Of a stretch of DNA of 29,461 bases, positions 21,387-29,461 are shown one piece after another (position 1 is the first letter of the stretch; every line of letters starts with the position of its first letter). The DNA comes from Nanosynbacter sp. (lineage in GTDB: Bacteria; Patescibacteriota; Saccharimonadia; Saccharimonadales; Saccharimonadaceae). The notes beneath the pieces are model-generated. The model ran no database searches, was not told the DNA's origin, and saw only the letters and a list, made by a program, of their open reading frames with translations. The stretch spans positions 1 through 29,461 of the forward strand of contig JABZJV010000003.1 of NCBI GenBank assembly GCA_015257605.1, given 5' to 3'. Both the position numbers and the translations under genes were made by a program.

Positions 21387-22453
21387 TTTTTTACATATCT
21401 ATCTTTTTGGCTTCTGCGGTGTTTATGCGAATTGGCCAAAAAAGAAAAAATAGGCTATTTTTACTGATATCTTTGCTGATCCCAATTCTGGCGTCGGGTC
21501 TTCGTTATAATGTTGGCACTGACTTTAAGAACTATGAAAATATTTACAACGGAATAGTTCCTAACTTAGACCTAAAAGGTTATATGACATACGGTCCAAC
21601 AGAATTGGGTATATACTTTATATCTAACATAGGAATCGCCCTCAATCTTGATTCTTGGTTCATGTTTACTGCTTTCTCCGCGCTAACTATATTACCGATA
21701 TATTACGGCATTAAGAACTTTAATCTGAAACATCCCAGTACTGCCTATCTGCTATATTTATTAGTGATTTTTCCAGTAAGCTTTAATGCGGTTAGACAGC
21801 TAGCAGCTATGTCTATGGTATTTTTATCGGTCAGTTTATTATATAAACGCAAGAATATAGCGGCGATTATACCATTTATCGCAGCAGTTATTGTGCATAA
21901 GAGCTCTCTAATTTTGTTAGTATTTTTACCAGCTATACTTATGTTTATATATAAAACTAATTTTAAGTTTCGTGAAATATTCTCAATGTTTATCGTAGGG
22001 ACTGCTATATTATTAGGCGGTTCAGCTATATTTTCAACATTTATGCAGAGCTCTATATTTTCAGATTATTCTCAGTACTCATCTACCTCCAACGCCGCAG
22101 CAGGCAGTATGTTAATGCTAAAATTTATCATATTCTCTGTCTTTTTAACTCTCATAATTATGGGCAAATTCCACAAATTAGCTTACTCAAGACTATTCAT
22201 AGCAATGTCATTTCTAGAGATTACTATGCTAGTAATAGGTTTGTCGTCGGTTGATATTAGCCGGTTTGCAATGTATTTTTCTGTGTTTTCTTTGCTATTC
22301 ATCCCCTCTATAACGGAAGTATTTACAAGACAGGTGCAGAGACCTATTCTATTACTAGTATTACTGTATGGTTTGATTATGTTCTTTATGCAATATTTTG
22401 TATTAAAAGGCTCTGATATATTTCCTTATCAGAGTATATTTGGAGGATTTTAA
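21371..22453 (+). CDS. EpsG/Wzy-like polysaccharide polymerase
   Basis: The 360-residue protein has about ten hydrophobic segments along its length and the EpsG-family N-terminal element GLRYNVGTDFKNYENIY, followed by a loop with NIGIALNLDSW. EpsG proteins are thought to polymerise exopolysaccharide repeats on the outer face of the membrane. It overlaps the glycosyltransferase gene by 16 bases, and its stop shares a base with the next start (TAATG). Base composition here is very AT-rich, as is common in polymerase genes of capsule loci. Confidence 0.9.
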   Translation: MQESLIFYISIFLASAVFMRIGQKRKNRLFLLISLLIPILASGLRYNVGTDFKNYENIYNGIVPNLDLKGYMTYGPTELGIYFISNIGIALNLDSWFMFTAFSALTILPIYYGIKNFNLKHPSTAYLLYLLVIFPVSFNAVRQLAAMSMVFLSVSLLYKRKNIAAIIPFIAAVIVHKSSLILLVFLPAILMFIYKTNFKFREIFSMFIVGTAILLGGSAIFSTFMQSSIFSDYSQYSSTSNAAAGSMLMLKFIIFSVFLTLIIMGKFHKLAYSRLFIAMSFLEITMLVIGLSSVDISRFAMYFSVFSLLFIPSITEVFTRQVQRPILLLVLLYGLIMFFMQYFVLKGSDIFPYQSIFGGF

Positions 22454-24240
22454 TGAGCAAGCCAAAAATTAGTGTTATCATGTCGGAATATAATACCCCG
22501 CCAGATTACCTTAGAGCCTCAATTGAGAGCATTTTAAATCAAACATTCAAAGATATTGAGATTATTATAGTTGATGATTGCGGTAGAAATGACTTAAGTA
22601 GCATAGTCAAAGAATACAAAGACAAAAGAATAAGAATTATTAAAAATGATGAAAATATAGGATTAGTAAAATCTCTAAATAAAGCTATAGCCGTCTCTAA
22701 AGCTGATATTTTGGCAAGAATGGATACTGACGATATTGCCGACGAAAATCGCTTAGAGGAGCAATATAAGTTTATGATAAATCATGAAGAGTATAGCGTT
22801 GTAGGAACGCTTGCGAATGAATTTTCAAAAAATAGTACTACGGGGGTTTTAGGAAAACCTGGCGAAAAAACAGCCAAGTCGCTAGCATATGGTGATAGTA
22901 TCATTCACCCAAGTGTAATGATGAGGAAGAAAGATATTCAATCTGTCGGAGGATACAAAAATTACAAACGAGCAGAAGACTTGTCTCTTTGGTTTGAGTT
23001 AGTCATGAAAGGGTTTCGTCTTTTTGTGATTGACAGAGTGTTATTGAACTATAGGGTTAATAAAGAGGATTATTCGAAGAGAAAGCTCAAAACACGCGGA
23101 GGCGAGATTAAGGCGCGTTTGCATTACTACCATTTGACTAAAGCCCCTGTGCTAGCCTACCTGGTAATCATTAAATCTATTGCGTCTAGTATATTGCCGA
23201 CCAGAATAGTGGCATTTTTTCGCAGAAAAATTATACTAAAGCCTAGTAGAGAAGGCGAAAGATCTGATAAGAGGCCCTTGGTAAGCGTAGTCATACCAGT
23301 CTATAACTGTGAAGAGTATATAGGCGAGTGTATAGACTCTGTTGCCGAGCAAACTTATGATAATATTGAAATTATTGTTGTTAACGACGGCTCTAAAGAT
23401 GAATCTGAAAATATTATAAAAGACAAGAAAAAAAGATATCGCAATATTTTATACTACAAGCAGCGAAACAAGGGCGTGTCTGCAGCGCGAAACTTAGGAA
23501 TAAAAAAGGCAAGGGGAGAATATATAACCTTCGTGGATGGCGACGACCTAGTTGGAAAATATTTAGTGGAGTGTTTAGTAAATCAAATTATATGTACTCA
23601 TCCTGAGTGCATAATAGTTAGCAAACCTACGCAAAAAATTAATGAATTTGAAGAACGTGTGTTAGGATATAAAAAACCTGTCGTAAAGTCCATAGGCAGC
23701 AGCCAAGCTTTAATAAAATTATTGTACCCTTATGGAATTGACAACGGCCCTTATGCTAAATTATATCCTACAGTTCTGTTGAAAAAAAACTTATTTAATA
23801 TAGATTTATCGATAGCAGAGGACCTTGAATTAAATTATAGATTAATAAAATCTTCTAAGATAATTAAAGTATTGAATGAAAAACTGTATTTTTATAGACC
23901 AAACCCGAAGAGTGCAATGAACCAAGAATTCAATGAGAAAAGACTAAGTGGATTAACTGCTACTGATATTATCGTTAAGGATGCTTTATCTACAACAAAT
24001 AACAAAAAAATCCAAAAAGCAGCCGTAGGGCGTCATTTTATCGAAGCAGTTCTAATAGCCTCTGATCCGAGTGTAAATAGATCAGTAGAGGGATCTGCTA
24101 TTATAAAGAGGGTCATACTAAAGAATGCAGGATTAGTTATGCGTGATTTTAATATGTTCTATAAGTACAGAATTGTCGCTGCTATAGCGCTAATTAATTA
24201 CGATATTGCTATAAAATTATTACAATCCCGTGGACGCTAA
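22453..24240 (+). CDS. double glycosyltransferase family 2 protein
   Basis: The 595-residue protein holds two GT-A transferase domains. Domain 1 (about residues 4-225) has ISVIMSEYNTPPDYL and the metal-binding ARMDTDD. Domain 2 (about 275-500) has VSVVIPVYNCEEYI and the metal-binding FVDGDD. A basic, partly hydrophobic linker (about 230-262) with IIKSIASSILPTRIVAFF separates them and may contact the membrane. The C-terminal 90 residues are helical. Both DxD motifs are intact, so both domains may be active and could add two sugars in turn. The gene is among the most AT-rich in the window. Confidence 0.93.
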   Translation: MSKPKISVIMSEYNTPPDYLRASIESILNQTFKDIEIIIVDDCGRNDLSSIVKEYKDKRIRIIKNDENIGLVKSLNKAIAVSKADILARMDTDDIADENRLEEQYKFMINHEEYSVVGTLANEFSKNSTTGVLGKPGEKTAKSLAYGDSIIHPSVMMRKKDIQSVGGYKNYKRAEDLSLWFELVMKGFRLFVIDRVLLNYRVNKEDYSKRKLKTRGGEIKARLHYYHLTKAPVLAYLVIIKSIASSILPTRIVAFFRRKIILKPSREGERSDKRPLVSVVIPVYNCEEYIGECIDSVAEQTYDNIEIIVVNDGSKDESENIIKDKKKRYRNILYYKQRNKGVSAARNLGIKKARGEYITFVDGDDLVGKYLVECLVNQIICTHPECIIVSKPTQKINEFEERVLGYKKPVVKSIGSSQALIKLLYPYGIDNGPYAKLYPTVLLKKNLFNIDLSIAEDLELNYRLIKSSKIIKVLNEKLYFYRPNPKSAMNQEFNEKRLSGLTATDIIVKDALSTTNNKKIQKAAVGRHFIEAVLIASDPSVNRSVEGSAIIKRVILKNAGLVMRDFNMFYKYRIVAAIALINYDIAIKLLQSRGR

Positions 24241-24289
24241 TACTGTAGACAAAGATAATTCCATTCTGCAAAAAAGAAAAGTAACTAAT

Positions 24290-25816
24290 ATGCGCACAAG
24301 TAACTCCATAAAAAATGTTATTGTATCGGTAATTCTAGGGCTAGTTGTGATTGTTGCTAATTTTGTCATGCAACGTTACTTTGTACAAACGCTAGGCGTA
24401 CAACTGCTAGGCCTCAACAGTCTGTTTACTAATATCATCTCGATGTTGTCAGTAGCCGAATTGGGATTTGGATCTGCGGTTATATTTCATTTATACAAGC
24501 CGCTGCATGAAAATGATATGTCAAGCGTGTCGTCACTCATGCGTTTTTATAAGCTAAGCTATCGCTCGATTGCCGCGATTATAGCAGTCGCAGCAATTAT
24601 CCTGGCACCTTTTATACCAGGAATAGCTGGCAATCCAAGCGTGTCTGTCAATATATACGTTATCTACGGACTATTCGTAATAAACTGCATATTGTCTTAC
24701 TTGATGTCGTACAAACGATCGCTACTATACGCCGATCAAAAGAACTATATTATAAATATTATTCATCTCTCGGCAATAGTTATTTTTAATATAGTAAAAG
24801 TTATCGCACTGATTAGTACAAAAAGTTTTTATCTGTTTGCAACGATTTCTATCGTTATGACGCTAGCTGAAAATATTTTAATTAATAGAATTGTTAACAA
24901 AAAATATACTTTAACAGCGTCGCCAAAACCAATTGATAAAACAATCAAAAAAGACATATTCAAGCAAATAGGGGGATTATTCTTTCACAAGATTGGCGCT
25001 TTTGTGGTCATGGGGACCGACAATATCATTATTTCTGTTGCACTCGGGTTGCAAACACTCGGTCTGTATAGCAATTACCAGCTTATACAGGTTGCAATAC
25101 AATCTCTGTTTATCCAGATATCTAATGCGGTGCGTGCCAGTATCGGCAATCTGCTAGTAGATATTGGCGGCAAAAAGAGTTTCACGACATTCTTGCGATT
25201 GCAATTTGCAAACCAAATTCTGTCAATTATATCGGTAAGCGTATTCTTTGTTGCGTCGCGCAGTCTGGTGCGTATGTGGCTCGGTGAAAAGTTTGTTCTT
25301 GATACATGGGTGGTAGTGGCATTATCTCTCAGCTTGTACATAACGCTAGTTAGGTCGGTATTCGGTAACTTTAAGGAAGCGGCAGGTATTTTTTACGAAG
25401 ATCGCTTGGCGCCTGTCGTAGAGTCGTTAGTTAACATCGTTGCTTCATTGGCACTGGTTTATATAATTGGACTACCAGGAGTGTTTTTAGGTACGGCTAT
25501 AAGTTCAATGATACTACACTGCTATAGCTACCCAAAATTCGTGTTCAAAGGATTGTTTCATAAGAGCTACAAAGAATACGCTATACATATACTAATTAAT
25601 ACCGCTTTAGCTTTTTGTGCCATTAGTACATCATTTGTAATCAGTCGCGCAATAGTTTTGAGTAATCCATTATTGCAATTAATTTATGATGGCGCTGTTG
25701 CTATAATAGTGCCGCTTTTTATAATATGGTTAGTGTATCATAAGTCTGATGAATATATCTATTTCAAAAAATTATTTGTTAAAATTCTTAGAAAGTTGGC
25801 AAAGCAACATGCGTAA
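24290..25816 (+). CDS. Wzx-like polysaccharide flippase
   Basis: This protein of about 508 residues has 12-14 predicted membrane helices. Its N-terminus (NVIVSVILGLVVIVANFVMQ, then LGLNSLFTNIISMLSVAELG) is typical of the polysaccharide exporter/MATE-like flippase family. It would move the lipid-linked repeat unit across the membrane for the EpsG-like polymerase. I choose ATG 24290. A GTG at 24230 overlapping the preceding gene would add 20 polar residues and fits the overlap habit of this operon, but lacks a ribosome site. The VanZ-like start overlaps its end by eight bases. Confidence 0.9.
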   Translation: MRTSNSIKNVIVSVILGLVVIVANFVMQRYFVQTLGVQLLGLNSLFTNIISMLSVAELGFGSAVIFHLYKPLHENDMSSVSSLMRFYKLSYRSIAAIIAVAAIILAPFIPGIAGNPSVSVNIYVIYGLFVINCILSYLMSYKRSLLYADQKNYIINIIHLSAIVIFNIVKVIALISTKSFYLFATISIVMTLAENILINRIVNKKYTLTASPKPIDKTIKKDIFKQIGGLFFHKIGAFVVMGTDNIIISVALGLQTLGLYSNYQLIQVAIQSLFIQISNAVRASIGNLLVDIGGKKSFTTFLRLQFANQILSIISVSVFFVASRSLVRMWLGEKFVLDTWVVVALSLSLYITLVRSVFGNFKEAAGIFYEDRLAPVVESLVNIVASLALVYIIGLPGVFLGTAISSMILHCYSYPKFVFKGLFHKSYKEYAIHILINTALAFCAISTSFVISRAIVLSNPLLQLIYDGAVAIIVPLFIIWLVYHKSDEYIYFKKLFVKILRKLAKQHA

Positions 25817-26246
25817 AATCCACCTGCTTCTCCCACTACTTTGGATGGCGGTTATTTTCATGCTTTCGCACCAGCCAGCTTCGGTTTCTAGTGGGCAGAG
25901 CGGCGTGTTTGTTGAACAACTGCACTACATTGCACCGAGTATTGATCAGCAGCTACTAACTTTTTTGGTTCGCAAAAGTGCACACATCTTCGCTTATTTC
26001 GTGCTGGGTATTTTGACGTTTAACGCCTTATGGCGGGTGGATTTAAGCAAGTTCAAATTTAACCGCCCAGCTATGCTGTCAATCATTGTTTGCGCACTTT
26101 ACGCTGCCAGCGATGAGTTCCACCAGCTATTTATCATCGGTAGAAGCGGCGAGCTTCGCGATATTATGATAGATAGCTGCGCCGCAATAGTTGGAGTATT
26201 TATAATAAGTATTTTTGTAAGAATATTGCAAAAAAGTAAAAAATAG
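25809..26246 (+). CDS. VanZ-family membrane protein
   Basis: The 145-residue protein has about four membrane segments and the VanZ-family pattern: LLPLLWMAVIFMLSHQPAS at the N-terminus, then the conserved VRKSAHIFAYFVLGILTF, then ASDEFHQLFIIGRSGELRDIMIDSCAAIVG. The conserved Lys-His and Asp-Glu-x-His-Q residues are present. The biochemical role of the family is unsettled; members link to teicoplanin resistance and to cell-surface loci. ATG 25809 overlaps the flippase gene by eight bases; an upstream in-frame ATG (25749) would put 20 polar residues in front. It is the last gene of the capsule operon. Confidence 0.92.
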   Translation: MRKIHLLLPLLWMAVIFMLSHQPASVSSGQSGVFVEQLHYIAPSIDQQLLTFLVRKSAHIFAYFVLGILTFNALWRVDLSKFKFNRPAMLSIIVCALYAASDEFHQLFIIGRSGELRDIMIDSCAAIVGVFIISIFVRILQKSKK

Positions 26247-26254
26247 GGTATAAT
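26226..26254 (+). promoter_or_regulatory. promoter of the LCP gene
   Basis: TTGCAA (26226-26231) and TATAAT (26249-26254) are 17 bases apart. ATG follows nine bases after the -10 box, so the message has two or three leader bases at most and no ribosome site. Confidence 0.7.
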
Positions 26255-26263
26255 ATATAAGAT

Positions 26264-27685
26264 ATGGTGTCTGAAGTCGCTAAAACTACTAAACTAAGCG
26301 TTGGCTTGCGAAGAATGGTCGCTGGTATTTTGTTGTTATCGTTCATAGCGCTGGTGGTTAGTGTTTTGCAGGCGGGGATTGTGCCTGAGCGTTATTTGTG
26401 GATTGGTTTGCCGATTTACGGGGTGGTGACTGCTGCTATAATCTGGGGATTGGTGAGTCAGAAGCGCTTTGGTAATATTCATACTGGCGTGCTGATTGCG
26501 CTTGGCGTAGTGGCTTTGGTGATTACTGCTGTGAATATTTACGTTATCAGTACGGCGCGAGCTTTTGATAGTTTGACGTCTTCGGTGCAGAGCAGGAAAT
26601 CGTCGTATGTTGAATATGTGATTGCTGCCTATAAGGATCGTAATACGTCGCTTAATAATGCTCAATCGGTTGGGATGCTTTCGGCTGATCCGCTTTATAA
26701 TAAAGCGACTAAGGCAGTCAAGGATGAAACTCCTGCCAATCAACAAGCGCTGGATAGTTTGGCTGAACTTAAGAATAAACTAGAATCAGGCGACTTGCAG
26801 CTGGCGACTATTCGCAAGGCTAATATGCCAATTATCGAAGAAGCTGATAAAACTTTCCACGATAATTTGGTGGTGCTGCAAACTATTCGCGTGGAAGGGG
26901 AGGCTGCAAAACAGTCTTCGGCGATTAATGTCGATAAACCATATGTTCTTTACATCAGCGGTATCGATACGGCTGGCAAAATATCTACCGTATCGCGTAG
27001 CGACGTCAATATATTGATGGTGGTTAATCCAGCCAAACATTCGATTCTGCTGGTAAATACGCCGCGCGATTATTATGTGCAACTGCACGGCACGACTGGC
27101 TTGCGTGACAAGCTGACGCATGCCGGAGTGTACGGCGTTGATATGTCGGTGAAAACGCTGGAGGATTTGTATAGTATTAATATTCAGCACTATATCCGCA
27201 TCAATTTCACTTCTCTGGTAACTCTGATCGACGCTATCGGTCCGATTGAGGCTTATTCGGATTATGATTTTAAGTCTTACCATCAAGGATATAACACATT
27301 GGATAGCAGGCAAGCTTTGGAGTTTTCGCGCGAGCGCTACAGCTTCCCAGAAGGCGATCGCCAGCGCGGGCGCAATCAGCAGCACGTCATCGAGGCGATT
27401 ATCGCCAAGTTGTCGCGTACTGAAAACGCCGTGAAATTGCCGCAGATTGTCGGCACTATCCGCGATTCTATCGAGACGGATTTGTCCGAGCAATCTATCA
27501 AGTCGATTATCCGCAAGCAGCTCGACGATATTCACCCATGGAAGGTCGAATCAACCAACGTTGACGGCCCGGGAGCGATGGAGTTAACCTACAGCTACAA
27601 TAGCACGCCGCTCTACGTGATGGTTCCGTCCGACGAGTCGGTCAACGCTGCCAAGGCGAAAATCTCGGCTTATTTGCAACAATGA
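26264..27685 (+). CDS. LytR-CpsA-Psr (LCP) family glycopolymer ligase
   Basis: The 473-residue protein has three N-terminal membrane helices (about 16-37, 43-63 and 72-95), a coiled helical extracytoplasmic stalk, and the LCP domain from about residue 220. LCP hallmarks are seen: YISGIDTAG, SRSDVNILMVVNP, the phosphate-binding arginine in LVNTPRDYYV, and FSRERYSFPEGDRQRGRNQQ with the conserved arginines. LCP enzymes transfer lipid-linked polymers onto peptidoglycan, so it probably attaches the polysaccharide made by the operon just upstream. It has its own promoter. Confidence 0.95.
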   Translation: MVSEVAKTTKLSVGLRRMVAGILLLSFIALVVSVLQAGIVPERYLWIGLPIYGVVTAAIIWGLVSQKRFGNIHTGVLIALGVVALVITAVNIYVISTARAFDSLTSSVQSRKSSYVEYVIAAYKDRNTSLNNAQSVGMLSADPLYNKATKAVKDETPANQQALDSLAELKNKLESGDLQLATIRKANMPIIEEADKTFHDNLVVLQTIRVEGEAAKQSSAINVDKPYVLYISGIDTAGKISTVSRSDVNILMVVNPAKHSILLVNTPRDYYVQLHGTTGLRDKLTHAGVYGVDMSVKTLEDLYSINIQHYIRINFTSLVTLIDAIGPIEAYSDYDFKSYHQGYNTLDSRQALEFSRERYSFPEGDRQRGRNQQHVIEAIIAKLSRTENAVKLPQIVGTIRDSIETDLSEQSIKSIIRKQLDDIHPWKVESTNVDGPGAMELTYSYNSTPLYVMVPSDESVNAAKAKISAYLQQ

Positions 27686-27761
27686 GCAATAGCGTTTAAG
27701 TTTGTTTGCAAAATCTACCTTGTAGCCGGCGATTTGTTTATTGCAACAATGTTTCAATAAT

Positions 27762-28607
27762 CTACTTAGACTCTGGCTTAACAGCTTTTTTCATGCAGCG
27801 AACGATAACTTTGCGCGTGCGCTGGCGGATGGCGTGGGTGGCGGTAGTTAGCGAATACAGTGTAACTCGCTGATTCTTTTCGGCAATATGCTTGAGATTT
27901 TTCTCTACGATGAACGGGTCTAGTTTGCCATATATAATATCGGTGTCGATGCGTGTTTCAGCCAATTTGCGGCTAGCGTTTTGGCTGATAATACCAGCTA
28001 ACAGCGTATCGCGAAAGGCGCTAAAATTATCCTGAGTCAGTTGCGTTTCTGAGAAGCCAGCCAGCCCCAACTTAGAGTATAAATCGTAGCCAGCCACTAC
28101 CGCCTTGGGTGTTTTTAACGCTTGGCGATAGATTTCACGTAGTAGATTGTCCTGGCGTAATCGCGCCGCGCCTGTCTGAGAGCTATCACGGTAAATCGGT
28201 GGCGCCACCAAGATACAGCGCTTAACGATACCCTTATACATACTAGCGAACTCAATCGCCACCAGCGAGCCAAACGAGTGTCCGACCAACACTACTGGAC
28301 CGCTCAAGCCATTCGTCAAGCAGGTAGCCAGCAGGTGGCGGGCTTGTTCGCGGGCACTATACATTCGCCGTGTTTGCGCCAGATAAGAATCGCCGTGGCC
28401 CAACAGATCAACTACGATATAGTTGCAATTAGCTGGTACGTTCTCGATAAAAGGTTGCCACAACTCACCAGTATCCGCCAGACCGTGAACAAAGACATAA
28501 GTCACCGCGAATGGCCGCCGCAAACGTTTATAACGGACGCGCAGCCGATAGGGAACATGCAGCATCTTGTGCAGGATTTGATCGCGGAACTTACGCTTGG
28601 CCGCCAT
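27762..28607 (-). CDS. alpha/beta-hydrolase fold protein
   Basis: The 281-residue protein has the alpha/beta hydrolase order: strand VTYVFVHGLADTGELW with the oxyanion HG, VVDLLGHGDS, nucleophile Ser111 in VGHSFGS, acid Asp230 in YGKLDPF, and base His258 in TATHAI. The N-terminal 30 residues are highly basic and could touch membrane or nucleic acid. The substrate is unknown; esterase and lipase-like roles are possible. ATG 28607 lies six bases after the htpX stop, so it is the second gene of a minus-strand operon. The 76 bases between it and the convergent LCP gene hold no clear terminator. Confidence 0.9.
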   Translation of the reverse strand: MAAKRKFRDQILHKMLHVPYRLRVRYKRLRRPFAVTYVFVHGLADTGELWQPFIENVPANCNYIVVDLLGHGDSYLAQTRRMYSAREQARHLLATCLTNGLSGPVVLVGHSFGSLVAIEFASMYKGIVKRCILVAPPIYRDSSQTGAARLRQDNLLREIYRQALKTPKAVVAGYDLYSKLGLAGFSETQLTQDNFSAFRDTLLAGIISQNASRKLAETRIDTDIIYGKLDPFIVEKNLKHIAEKNQRVTLYSLTTATHAIRQRTRKVIVRCMKKAVKPESK

Positions 28608-28613
28608 CAACGC

Positions 28614-29456
28614 CTACTTGTCTAATTCTTTCAAGCGAGCAATTCGCGCCTCGGTCGACGGGTGAGTCGAGAAAAGCGCTTGCAAGCCACCCAGCGAGAA
28701 CATATTCGAAAACATTAGATGAGCTGAAGCTTCTTGGCTTGGCGATGGTGCAATCGGCGGTACGCTAGCTTTCCAGTTTTCTAGCTTCATCAGCGCCGAC
28801 GCTAAATCATCGCCAGTGCCGAGAATACTGTGGCTATACTGATCAGCCGCATACTCGCGGCTGCGCGATACTGCCATCTGGATCAACATCGCAGCGATAG
28901 GCGCCAAAATTAACGAAGCAATCATCGCAAAGATATTACCGCCGTCATCATCATCCGACGATCCGCCGAATAGAAAGGCTAGCTGTGCCAGATAACTAAT
29001 CGCACCCGCCAGCGTCGCGGCGATGGTCGAGATTAGCATGTCGCGATGTTTGACATGTCCTAATTCGTGCGCCAAAACCGCCCGCAGTTCATCCTCATCC
29101 AGAATATCCATGATACCAGTCGTCACCGCTACGGCAGCATGCTGCGGCGAGCGGCCTGTCGCGAAAGCATTAGGAATCGGTGTCTCGACGTAATAAAGTT
29201 TTGGCATCGGCAAATTCGCTTGGGCTGTTAACTCGCGGACGATACGCTCGACCTGCGGGTAACGATTGCCCAGCGGCTGAGCGCCTTGCATCTTAATTAC
29301 TAGCGACGAACTGAAAAAATACATGAAAAAGTTAGACACCGCCGCTAATCCTAGCGCCATCAACATACCCTGCTGGCCGCCAAACGCATAGCCAACCATC
29401 ATGAATAGCCCTGTCAGAATTGCCATAAGTAGGGTAGTTTTGAAAATCTGCTTCAT
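28614..29456 (-). CDS. htpX: HtpX-type membrane zinc metalloprotease
   Basis: The 280-residue M48-family protease has two N-terminal membrane helices (about 8-27 and 32-56) and the zinc site His130-Glu131-x-x-His134 in VLAHELGHVKHRD, with third ligand Glu201 in SREYAADQYS. It has the other HtpX features, FATGRSPQHAAVAVTTGI and, near the end, FSTHPSTEARIARL. A hydrophobic segment lies on each side of an acidic DDDDGG loop (about 145-198). HtpX degrades damaged membrane proteins. The gene is complete; its promoter lies past the window edge. Confidence 0.95.
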   Translation of the reverse strand: MKQIFKTTLLMAILTGLFMMVGYAFGGQQGMLMALGLAAVSNFFMYFFSSSLVIKMQGAQPLGNRYPQVERIVRELTAQANLPMPKLYYVETPIPNAFATGRSPQHAAVAVTTGIMDILDEDELRAVLAHELGHVKHRDMLISTIAATLAGAISYLAQLAFLFGGSSDDDDGGNIFAMIASLILAPIAAMLIQMAVSRSREYAADQYSHSILGTGDDLASALMKLENWKASVPPIAPSPSQEASAHLMFSNMFSLGGLQALFSTHPSTEARIARLKELDK

Positions 29457-29461
29457 ATCTG

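Noticed and set aside
27673..27751. Repeated TTGCAACAATG after the LCP gene
   Set aside because: Only two 11-base copies in A/T-rich sequence, one inside the coding end; no further structure supports a function.
1..29461. CRISPR arrays, rRNA genes and phage structural genes
   Set aside because: No regularly spaced repeats, no rRNA-like sequence and no capsid, tail or terminase proteins were found.

Overview
The window looks like part of a small-genome, Gram-positive-walled bacterium. The best guess is Candidatus Saccharibacteria (TM7) or another Patescibacteria lineage. This is inferred from gene style, not from a marker gene: mixed GC, a LytR-CpsA-Psr ligase, VanZ and EpsG proteins with no LPS genes, an HtpX protease, an encoded tRNA CCA end, standard use of UGA as stop, and many genes whose -10 box sits only 6-9 bases before the start codon, which implies leaderless mRNAs. 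An actinobacterium or firmicute cannot be excluded.

Layout. (1) Positions 1-1605: the tail of a response regulator, tRNA-Glu(CTC), and an AT-rich HEPN-like protein. (2) Positions 1535-5361: a cassette bounded by two identical 231-base inverted repeats. Each repeat is a complete T-box leader whose acceptor bulge (UGGG) fits the C73 discriminator of tRNA-His. The left copy drives hisG, hisE, a CntK/DapF-fold amino-acid racemase and a GNAT acetyltransferase. The right copy drives a convergent VanX-type D,D-dipeptidase. This looks like a histidine-starvation regulon with a D-amino-acid flavour, and it is the most striking item here. (3) Positions 5650-7687: an OmpR-family response regulator and its histidine kinase. 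(4) Positions 7682-13635: accessory genes: a pentapeptide-like protein, a nucleosidase-like/MazG-like fusion with an unknown partner, a divergent guanylate-kinase-like protein, a 5'-truncated HU-like gene, an ASCH protein, a GC-rich GNAT-GNAT-ASCH fusion and a small membrane protein. (5) Positions 13800-17068: a MacB/FtsX-type ABC transporter (two permeases and an ATPase), preceded by an 11-base-spaced direct repeat like an OmpR-family site. It may be the target of the upstream two-component system. (6) Positions 17221-18111: an Asp/Glu-racemase-family gene behind a likely attenuator with a 25-codon leader ORF. (7) Positions 18158-18811: a LysM-like secreted or anchored protein. (8) Positions 19017-27685: a capsule/exopolysaccharide operon (Wzz-like, phosphoglycosyl transferase, GT4, EpsG-like polymerase, double GT2, Wzx-like flippase, VanZ) followed by an LCP ligase. 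(9) Positions 27762-29456: an alpha/beta hydrolase and HtpX on the minus strand.

The surface theme is coherent: polymer synthesis, flipping, attachment to the wall (LCP), wall-sensing kinase/ABC, and D-amino-acid enzymes. The accessory stretches differ in base composition from their neighbours, and one of them appears to have cut an HU-like gene, which suggests acquisition in several events.
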